Assembly (NCBI GenBank): GCA_964475145.1 | Contig: CAYYVK010000022.1 | Location: 1-8,954, forward strand | DNA length: 8,954 bases | Direction: 5' to 3' | From: CAYYVK01 sp964475145 | Lineage (GTDB): Archaea; Aenigmatarchaeota; Aenigmatarchaeia; CG10238-14; SCSR01 | In this document: piece after piece, positions 1-4,858 of the stretch | Numbering within the stretch: position 1 is the stretch's first letter | Layout: every line of letters begins with the position of its first letter | Position numbers and translations under genes: made by a program | The notes under the pieces: generated by a model | What the model was told of the DNA's origin: nothing | Seen by the model: only the letters and a program-made list of their open reading frames with translations | Database searches by the model: none

Positions 1-45
1 GTAAAACTAAAAATCCTTACATTTAACTTTAAGATCTTGAGAAAG

Positions 46-507
46 CTATTCAAAAAGTTTAATAAATTTTTCACTCAACTTAATTTTGTTAGTTTTTCCA
101 TAAGGCACTTTTTCGACAACACCTCTATTTTTCAAATCTTCTATTATTCTGAAAACTTTTACTTTTCCAAATTCGCTAGACAACTTGCTTTGATAAATTT
201 CTCCTTTGCTTTCTATCAACCTTCTAACAATCTCCCTTTCTCTAGGCTCTAGCAACTCTAGAATAGTTTTTGTGTCAACTTTTCGTGCTTCTTTACCTAC
301 AGTAGGAGAGAGCATGTAATAAACTATAGAGCCTACAAAAACTCCTAAAGAGGAGAAGGTTGGTATGAGTAAAGGAATCGGTAAAGTGCAAGAACAAGCA
401 GTTCCTTCTGTTATGTGCACTTGGGCATAAAGCGTGCTAAACGAAACGCCGAAAATAAAACCAGCTATAACGATTACTACTCCTAACAGTTTTTTCCTTA
501 AGTCCAT
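46..507 (-). CDS. Membrane-anchored winged-HTH regulator with extracytoplasmic CxC loop
   Basis: 153 residues. Seen: two hydrophobic segments (about 7-28 and 43-66), then a soluble C-terminal half (about 80-150) with the helix pattern of a MarR/ArsR-like winged helix, including a 'LEPREREIVRRLIES' helix, a 'YQSKLSSEFG' turn and a 'RGVVEKVPYGKTNKIKL' wing. The positive N-terminus (MDLRKK) and two membrane passes put the winged helix in the cytoplasm and the loop at 29-42 outside. That loop carries Cys38 and Cys40 (CSC), the only cysteines. Archaea have many membrane proteins with C-terminal winged helices, mostly uncharacterised. It is divergent from a thiol/Fe-S redox operon, so I infer a redox-responsive regulator of that operon. 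ATG at 507 fits a leaderless transcript from the TATA box at 524-537. Only weak T-runs follow the stop. The fold is fairly sure; ligand and target are not. Confidence 0.8.
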   Translation of the reverse strand: MDLRKKLLGVVIVIAGFIFGVSFSTLYAQVHITEGTACSCTLPIPLLIPTFSSLGVFVGSIVYYMLSPTVGKEARKVDTKTILELLEPREREIVRRLIESKGEIYQSKLSSEFGKVKVFRIIEDLKNRGVVEKVPYGKTNKIKLSEKFIKLFE

Positions 508-523
508 AATTCTTTTTCTTATC

Positions 524-537
524 TTTTATAAATATAT
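524..537 (-). promoter_or_regulatory. TATA box for the membrane wHTH gene
   Basis: Read on the minus strand the site is ATATATTTATAAAA, a strong archaeal TATA box. Its centre lies about 22-26 nt from the ATG at 507, the usual TATA-to-start-site distance, so transcription should begin at or next to the start codon. GAAACC (543-538 on the minus strand) sits directly upstream, where a TFB recognition element would be. Confidence 0.7.
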
Positions 538-575
538 GGTTTCTAATTTTGAAACCAAAGCTTATATATGGTTTC
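537..575. repeat. GGTTTC/GAAACC repeats between divergent promoters (candidate operator or paired BREs)
   Basis: TGGTTTC (537-543) and GAAACCA (551-557) form a perfect 7-bp inverted repeat around a 7-nt AT-rich spacer. The 12-mer ATATATGGTTTC occurs at 532-543 and again at 564-575, exactly 32 bp apart, about three helical turns. The third GGTTTC copy (570-575) lies between the TATA box and the start site of the rightward operon, where a bound repressor would block initiation. Part of the symmetry could simply be GAAACC acting as the BRE of two back-to-back promoters. That would not explain the third copy. Binding by the divergent winged-helix protein is inference. Confidence 0.5.
561..569 (+). 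promoter_or_regulatory. TATA box of the six-gene redox operon
   Basis: CTTATATAT, preceded by the purine-rich GAAACCAAAG (551-560), which could serve as a BRE. The centre is about 25-26 nt before ATG 591, so the mRNA probably starts at the start codon. No Shine-Dalgarno sequence lies in the short stretch before the ATG, which agrees with leaderless initiation. Confidence 0.72.
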
Positions 576-590
576 AGATAAGTTTTTTCC

Positions 591-1865
591 ATGGAAATTA
601 GCGAATTGTTGGCATCAAGAAGAATCAAGACAGCCAAGTCAGCCTTTAGAATAGCATTCCATTCTTACCTGTCCAACAGAGAACAAGCATTTAATAGAAT
701 AGACGTAGAAAGCTTAAAAAATAAGGCGAGAGAAATAAAGAAGCGTTCTATCGAGAATTTGAAGCAACTCAAAGAAAAGGCTGTAGAAAGCTTAGAGGTA
801 CAGGGAATAAAGGTTTTTGAGGCAAAGGATGCAGAAGAAGCCAAGAGGATAGCACTTGAGCTAATCCCAGAAAAAACGGTTATAGCCAAATCAAAATCCA
901 ACACGATCAACGAGATAGGACTGAAAGAAGCATTAAAAGGAAGAAATGAGCTTGTAGAAACAGACTGCGGAGATTTTATAGTTGACTTATGCGAGGAAGA
1001 ATCTACTCATCCTGTTACACCTGCCTTGCACATTCCAATCGATAGAATAGCTCAGAAGATTGGAGAAAAGTTCAAAGTAAAGCTTGAACCATTGCCAGAG
1101 AAGATAGTCGAGTACGTCAAAAATTACATAAGGAAAAGGATAGTTGAAGCTGACGTAGGATTAACGGGTGCTAATTTTATTTCTTCAGACGGGTCCATAA
1201 TCATACTCGAGAATGAAGGTAACATTTCTTTGATATCTAGGCTACCAGAAAAACATGTTGTAATTGCTGGGATAGATAAAATAGTTCCTACAGTAGAAGA
1301 TGGAGTTACGCTTTGCAAAGCAGCTGCTGTATGGGGTACCGGCACTAGCTTGCCAACATACATAAGCATAATCTCGTCTCCAAGCAAGACTGCTGATGTA
1401 GAGAAGAAAATAGTATATGGACTGCAGGGAGCAAAAGAGGTATATCTGATCTTGGTGGACAACGGTAGAAGTAAGGCTATCGAACAAGGTTTAGGTGAAA
1501 TACTCTACTGTATAAACTGTGGTTCTTGTCTTTACTTTTGTCCTGTTTACAGACAAGTTTTTGATAGCTATGGTTTACATTATTTCGGCGGAATAGGCGT
1601 TTCTAAGCTTGCATTTACAAACGACCTTAAGGAAGCTTTTGATAGAGGCTTGTACTACTGCACCACATGCCAAGCATGTAAAGTGAACTGTCCTGTTGGT
1701 ATAGATGTGCCTGAAATCATGAAAAAGTTGAGAGAGTTTGCGGTTAATAATAAAATAGAAACTGAAACAAACAAGAAGATGATAGAAAACGTAAGAGCTT
1801 CTGGCAATCCGTTTGGTGAAGAAATAAAAGAAGGTAAAATACCAGAAAAACTATATTGTTGTTGA
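591..1865 (+). CDS. LutB-like LUD-domain protein with two [4Fe-4S] clusters
   Basis: 424 residues, soluble. Residues about 65-290 are a LUD domain, with family motifs 'SKSNTINEIGL' (101-111), 'GLTGANFISSDG' (190-201), 'LENEGN' (206-211) and 'IDKIVPTVEDG' (228-238). A bacterial-ferredoxin-type module follows with two CxxCxxCxxxCP motifs: C307/310/313/317 and C357/360/363/367. The family includes LutB/LldF of lactate oxidation, which works with LutA and LutC. The LutA-like partner is three genes downstream, but no LutC or flavin lactate dehydrogenase is visible, so a lactate role is unproven. The C-terminus has GNPFG (405-409), like the linker joining Fe-S and CCG domains in HdrD/GlpC-type proteins, and ends in Cys-Cys. 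It is somewhat shorter than bacterial LutB (about 470). The ATG fits the TATA spacing. I infer electron transfer to the CCG-domain protein. Confidence 0.88.
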   Translation: MEISELLASRRIKTAKSAFRIAFHSYLSNREQAFNRIDVESLKNKAREIKKRSIENLKQLKEKAVESLEVQGIKVFEAKDAEEAKRIALELIPEKTVIAKSKSNTINEIGLKEALKGRNELVETDCGDFIVDLCEEESTHPVTPALHIPIDRIAQKIGEKFKVKLEPLPEKIVEYVKNYIRKRIVEADVGLTGANFISSDGSIIILENEGNISLISRLPEKHVVIAGIDKIVPTVEDGVTLCKAAAVWGTGTSLPTYISIISSPSKTADVEKKIVYGLQGAKEVYLILVDNGRSKAIEQGLGEILYCINCGSCLYFCPVYRQVFDSYGLHYFGGIGVSKLAFTNDLKEAFDRGLYYCTTCQACKVNCPVGIDVPEIMKKLREFAVNNKIETETNKKMIENVRASGNPFGEEIKEGKIPEKLYCC

Positions 1866-1870
1866 TTGGT

Positions 1871-2440
1871 ATGAAGGCTAAATTATTCGTGTCGGCATTG
1901 GCTTTCATCATACTTCTTTCTACCTCAGCACTTGCCCAGAAAGTTTGTGTTTACTTTTTCTATGGGGCTACTTGTCCGCACTGTGCTGAAGAGAAATCTT
2001 TCTTAGAAGAATTAAAAAATAAATATCCTATAGAGTTGCATCAGTTTGAAGTTTACTACAATCAAACAAATGTTGAGATTTGGAACCAAATAAGCTCACT
2101 TTATGGAGCAAAACCAGTAGGAGTACCAATGACTTTTATAGGTGATAAAGTGTTTGTTGGTTTTACAAAGGGTGATGGTCAAGTTTATAACCCTGCTTAC
2201 AATGCTTATATAGGATACAGCAATGAGATAGAAAGAACTATAGCTGAGTATGTTGCGAAAGGGGGCGCAAATTGTCCTAGAGAGGGCATTAACATTACTG
2301 TTCTGCCTCAGCCTATAACTGGAAGTTTTTCTCATTCAGACTTAATTGTTAACATAGGAATAGTATGTGCTGTTGTTGTTTCAGTAGTTACACTTTTTGT
2401 GATTTTCTGGAAGGCTAATAAAAGTAAGAGCAAGGAGTGA
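1871..2440 (+). CDS. Exported, membrane-anchored thioredoxin-fold protein (CPHC active site)
   Basis: 189 residues from ATG 1871. Residues 1-22 form a signal peptide (Lys-containing start, hydrophobic core, ending in S-A-L-A before Gln23). A thioredoxin-like domain follows: the strand 'KVCVYFFYGATCPHC' with the CPHC redox centre at Cys35/Cys38, then 'GVPMTFIG' (84-91) with the cis-Pro expected at 86. One hydrophobic segment (about 158-180) ahead of a Lys-rich tail anchors it, so the catalytic domain faces outside. Extra cysteines are Cys26 and Cys135. CPHC is the DsbA-type dipeptide, but the CcdA-like gene follows after 5 nt, so it may be kept reduced and act as a reductase or isomerase. Upstream in-frame TTG codons at 1856-1864 overlap the previous gene and add nothing to the signal peptide. 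No clear Shine-Dalgarno is present; coupling to the gene ending at 1865 is likely. Confidence 0.88.
   Translation: MKAKLFVSALAFIILLSTSALAQKVCVYFFYGATCPHCAEEKSFLEELKNKYPIELHQFEVYYNQTNVEIWNQISSLYGAKPVGVPMTFIGDKVFVGFTKGDGQVYNPAYNAYIGYSNEIERTIAEYVAKGGANCPREGINITVLPQPITGSFSHSDLIVNIGIVCAVVVSVVTLFVIFWKANKSKSKE
2432..2437 (+). promoter_or_regulatory. Shine-Dalgarno site fixing the ccdA start
   Basis: AAGGAG lies 8 nt before ATG 2446, inside the last codons of the thioredoxin-fold gene. It supports ATG 2446 over the in-frame GTG at 2437, which overlaps this site. Confidence 0.7.
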
Positions 2441-2445
2441 GCAAA

Positions 2446-3195
2446 ATGAACTTAGCAGCTTTGATGCTGATACCGTTAGCATTTGCTCAAACTGAATTAG
2501 CAGATACTCCTGTATGGATTTTAGGAATAACTCTAGGACTTTCTGATGGCATTTTCAACCCGTGCGCACTCTCAGTCCTCCTATTTTTAGTAGCTTACCT
2601 GCTAGGCTTAGGGTCCAGGAGAAAGTGTTTGATTATAGGTTTCATATACACTCTTATAATTTTTATAGTCTACTTCTTGTTCATGTACGGAACTTTGTAC
2701 GGAATTACGAACATTTCTGAAATTTCCAAAAACATAGAACTTCTCAAAAAGGTTGTTGGTATCGCACTAATAATTTTTGGTGTAATAGAGCTAAAGGATT
2801 TCTTTTTCTATGGAAAGGGTGTTTCACTCGAAATACCTGGTTTTGCTAAGCCGAAAATAGAAAAGCTTGTTAAGGCTGCAACTATACCCTCAGCTTTAGC
2901 TCTAGGATTTCTCGTAAGCCTGGTAGAAATTCCATGTGCAGGTTTTTTTCCGTTTACTTACACCACAATTTTGGCAAGTAAAGGTATGAGTCTAGGAGTA
3001 AGCATCATCTACCTTCTGTGGTACAATGTTTTCTTTATCGTGCCATTACTTGCTCTCATTCTTGTTTTTTACTTAGGTTTGGCGAAAGTGGAAGCAGCAG
3101 AAGAAAAGAGACTTAAGTTAAGGAAGTATATGAGACTTGTAGCAGGGATTATCATGATAAGCCTGGCAATTGCTATGCTTATGAGGTGGTTGTGA
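2446..3195 (+). CDS. ccdA: CcdA/DsbD-type transmembrane thiol-disulfide transporter
   Basis: 249 residues, almost wholly hydrophobic. An N-terminal signal-like segment (1-15, ending A-F-A-Q) is followed by about six membrane helices (about 24-55, 60-83, 100-118, 148-170, 183-212, 228-247). The two family cysteines are visible: Cys40 in 'GIFNPCALSVL' in the first core helix and Cys164 in 'EIPCAGFFPF' in the fourth. Each sits next to proline as in CcdA/DsbD. These proteins pass reducing equivalents from cytoplasmic dithiols to extracytoplasmic thioredoxin-like partners. The partner here is probably the CPHC protein just upstream. The cytoplasmic donor is usually thioredoxin; here the flanking LUD/Fe-S and CCG genes suggest another source, which is inference. 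The stop codon shares one base with the next start. Confidence 0.88.
   Translation: MNLAALMLIPLAFAQTELADTPVWILGITLGLSDGIFNPCALSVLLFLVAYLLGLGSRRKCLIIGFIYTLIIFIVYFLFMYGTLYGITNISEISKNIELLKKVVGIALIIFGVIELKDFFFYGKGVSLEIPGFAKPKIEKLVKAATIPSALALGFLVSLVEIPCAGFFPFTYTTILASKGMSLGVSIIYLLWYNVFFIVPLLALILVFYLGLAKVEAAEEKRLKLRKYMRLVAGIIMISLAIAMLMRWL
3183..3188 (+). promoter_or_regulatory. Shine-Dalgarno site fixing the CCG-protein start
   Basis: GAGGTG lies 6 nt before ATG 3195, within the last ccdA codons. It overlaps the in-frame GTG at 3186, so it supports ATG 3195, which shares its A with the ccdA stop codon (TGATG). Confidence 0.65.
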
Positions 3196-3917
3196 TGGGC
3201 ATACTAGACAAGATATTGGGAGGCAACATTCTCTACTATCCTGGTTGCTTAACCAAATTTGTTGCTAAAGACTTGGGAGAAAAGTATAGGAAGATCCTTC
3301 GTAAAATAGGAGTAGATTTCATCGAGTTGAAAGAGCTGGAAGTTTGCTGTGGGTCACCAGTAATTGCTGCAGGCTATAGAGAAGAAGCAGTAAAGCTTGC
3401 TGAAAAGAATTTTAAAGTTTTTAAAGAACATTCTGTGAAGAAGATAATAACTTCTTGTCCTGCTTGTTTTAGAATGTTCTCTCAAGAATATCCAAAGCTT
3501 GTTAAAGGATGGAATGTAGAAGTTGAGCATACAACTCAAACGATTGCAAGAGCTTTAAAAGCGGGAAAGCTCAAGCTGAAAAAGGTAGGAGGGAAAGTAA
3601 CTTACCATGATCCTTGCCATTTAGGACGTTATTCGGGAATATACGAAGAGCCAAGAGAAATAATAAAAGCAGCAGGACTTGAGCTGGAAGAGATGGAATT
3701 AAGCAGAGAGCAAAGCTTTTGTTGTGGGGCTGGAGGTGGAACGAAGGCAAACTATCCTGAGCTTTCTGAGGCAATAGCAAAGGAGAGAATTCAACAAGCA
3801 AAAGCTGTTTCAAATTCTTTAGTTACTGCATGCCCTCTCTGCTACTTAAACCTGAAGGATGCTGCAAAGGATGAAGTTAAAGTAATGGACATATCTGAAA
3901 TAGTTGAGTTAGAATGA
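3195..3917 (+). CDS. LutA/HdrB-like protein with two CCG domains
   Basis: 240 residues, no membrane segment. Two complete CCG (cysteine-rich) domains are visible: C18-X32-C51C52-X35-C88xxC91 and C141-X34-C176C177-X35-C213xxC216. Both match the CX31-39CCX35-36CXXC pattern that in HdrB binds non-cubane [4Fe-4S] clusters for disulfide reduction. Length and architecture fit LutA, the partner of LutB in lactate oxidation, as well as the CCG half of HdrD/GlpC. The LutB-like protein at the operon head carries the Fe-S module that the CCG domains need. Placement directly after ccdA suggests that this thiol-active protein, rather than thioredoxin, could exchange electrons with CcdA (inference). Start ATG 3195 has a Shine-Dalgarno at 3183-3188. 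It overlaps the next gene by 4 bp. Confidence 0.9.
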   Translation: MGILDKILGGNILYYPGCLTKFVAKDLGEKYRKILRKIGVDFIELKELEVCCGSPVIAAGYREEAVKLAEKNFKVFKEHSVKKIITSCPACFRMFSQEYPKLVKGWNVEVEHTTQTIARALKAGKLKLKKVGGKVTYHDPCHLGRYSGIYEEPREIIKAAGLELEEMELSREQSFCCGAGGGTKANYPELSEAIAKERIQQAKAVSNSLVTACPLCYLNLKDAAKDEVKVMDISEIVELE

Positions 3918-4351
3918 AAGAGAAAGCATTTGTTTTACTCTTTCTAACGATTTCTATTTTGTTGGGTATGCTAACTGGCTTTAGGCTAAACCAGAGTGTT
4001 AGCACAGAAGAAAATTACTCGGCAACAAAAATAATATCGTTTACAACAGATAAAGACAGATATTTGGAAGGTGATACTATAGAGATGGTTTTAGTAGTAT
4101 ATTCTCCTAGTGATGTGAAAGCTTATGTAAACGTTTCTGGGATAAAAAGTAGGTACGGCTACTACATTTCTGTAGGGAAGAACGTAAACTTGAAAGCTGG
4201 GGAAAATACTTTAAGATTTTCTTCTCATGCACCTTACTGCAGCTCATGTACAGGCATAGATCCAGGGAAGCATACTATAGCTGTAAGTGTGATCCAAGAG
4301 GATAAAGTTGTTGCAAGCGCTGCTAAAGAAATAAACATAGAGAGAAGGTGA
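3914..4351 (+). CDS. Exported beta-domain protein with CSSC motif, function unknown
   Basis: 145 residues. One N-terminal hydrophobic segment (about 5-22) is a signal anchor or signal peptide. The rest alternates short beta-strand-like stretches. 'YLEGDTIEMVLVVYSPSDV' (50-68) and 'LKAGENTLRF' (93-102) resemble extracellular immunoglobulin-like or macroglobulin-type domains. Its only cysteines are Cys109 and Cys112 in 'APYCSSCTGIDPGKH', a CxxC motif in a loop followed by a His at 120. As it is exported and sits in an operon with CcdA and a CPHC protein, the pair may be a substrate or terminal acceptor of that relay, or a metal or cluster site. No enzyme family is recognised. Its ATG overlaps the preceding stop (ATGA), so translation is probably coupled. 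Confidence 0.75.
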   Translation: MKEKAFVLLFLTISILLGMLTGFRLNQSVSTEENYSATKIISFTTDKDRYLEGDTIEMVLVVYSPSDVKAYVNVSGIKSRYGYYISVGKNVNLKAGENTLRFSSHAPYCSSCTGIDPGKHTIAVSVIQEDKVVASAAKEINIERR

Positions 4352-4355
4352 AACT

Positions 4356-4616
4356 ATGGAAGTAGAAGAGGTTGCTAAGAAGGAAATAAAACGAATGGAG
4401 GAGGTTATTGATAAGGTTGAGGCTTTGGGTGAAGATGGAAAAGAAGTTTTACAGTTAGTAAAAGCTTACATGAAAGATGCCAAGTATTTTTACGAGAAAA
4501 AGAAGTTTTTGGAAGCTTTTGAAGCTGCTGTAATAGCATGGGCTTATTTGGATGCTGGCTTGCATTTAAAAATTTTTAGAATTCCTGAAAGTATGAAAAA
4601 GATTTTTACAGTATAG
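4356..4616 (+). CDS. DUF357 family protein
   Basis: 86 residues, all-helical and charged, no cysteines or membrane segment. The second half, 'DAKYFYEKKKFLEAFEA' (41-57) with 'AWAYLDAGLHLKIF' (61-74), matches from memory the pattern of archaeal DUF357: a helical hairpin in which 'DA.YF...G....AFE' precedes 'YAWGWLDAG'. The molecular role of this family is unknown to me. It is 4 nt after the CSSC gene, with a Shine-Dalgarno AAGGTG at 4345-4350 (5 nt spacing), so it is in the operon, apparently as the last gene. It may be a housekeeping passenger rather than part of the redox function. Confidence 0.82.
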   Translation: MEVEEVAKKEIKRMEEVIDKVEALGEDGKEVLQLVKAYMKDAKYFYEKKKFLEAFEAAVIAWAYLDAGLHLKIFRIPESMKKIFTV

Positions 4617-4622
4617 TTTTTT
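4617..4622 (+). terminator. T-run, possible operon terminator
   Basis: Six Ts follow directly after the DUF357 stop codon. Archaeal intrinsic termination can rely on a U-tract alone, and this is the first one outside a gene since the operon began. There is no clear hairpin. Confidence 0.35.
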
Positions 4623-4647
4623 ATTAAAGAAAAATCAAAAATAACAA

Positions 4648-4743
4648 TTGGGTTTATTGGCTATAATAGCAGTTCTCATTATCATTATAATTGCCCTAAG
4701 CCTGAACTTCTTTCTGAAGCCAGATCTTACATACGTAACATAA
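4648..4743 (+). other. Possible tiny membrane peptide or remnant of a degraded gene
   Basis: The 242-nt spacer 4617-4858 has no confident gene. In frame 4648-4743 it reads, from a TTG codon, 'GLLAIIAVLIIIIIALSL' and then 'NFFLKPDLTYVT', a textbook membrane segment of 31 residues in all. There is no ATG and no Shine-Dalgarno. The DUF357 frame also stays open from 4617 to 4808 and downstream encodes the soluble-looking 'RNITSTITTIEE'; the first frame resumes at 4771 with 'SQEEEEEITQSKG' before a stop at 4813-4815. This patchwork looks like a small single-pass membrane protein broken by frameshifts, but chance cannot be excluded. No RNA gene was recognised here. Confidence 0.3.
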
Positions 4744-4825
4744 CAAGCACTATAACTACGATAGAAGAAAGTGAGCCAAGAGGAGGAAGAAGAGATCACC
4801 CAGTCTAAGGGCTAGGCACTCAATC

Positions 4826-4834
4826 AAAATAAAT
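4826..4834 (+). promoter_or_regulatory. Weak TATA-like element before smc
   Basis: AAAATAAAT is centred about 29 nt before ATG 4859, roughly the TATA distance for a leaderless smc transcript. No Shine-Dalgarno precedes 4859. The richer TATA-like stretch at 4847-4858 is too close to the ATG to serve it. Low certainty. Confidence 0.22.
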
Positions 4835-4858
4835 GTGAAAGAAATAATTATTAAATAT

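Noticed and set aside
1856..1870. TTG start at 1856 for the CPHC protein
   Set aside because: It lies inside the LUD gene end and puts residues before a signal peptide that starts cleanly at ATG 1871.
2437..2445. GTG start at 2437 for ccdA
   Set aside because: It overlaps the Shine-Dalgarno AAGGAG, which is correctly spaced for ATG 2446.
3186..3194. GTG start at 3186 for the CCG-domain protein
   Set aside because: It overlaps the Shine-Dalgarno GAGGTG; ATG 3195 has correct spacing and forms a TGATG coupling with ccdA.
591..4616. Classical lactate utilisation operon lutABC
   Set aside because: LutC and a flavin lactate dehydrogenase are not visible, and CcdA and CPHC genes are interleaved; lactate use stays possible but is not shown.
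4835..4858. GTG start for smc at 4835
   Set aside because: It adds eight residues before the normal SMC N-terminus, has no Shine-Dalgarno, and ATG 4859 gives the expected distance to the Walker A motif.
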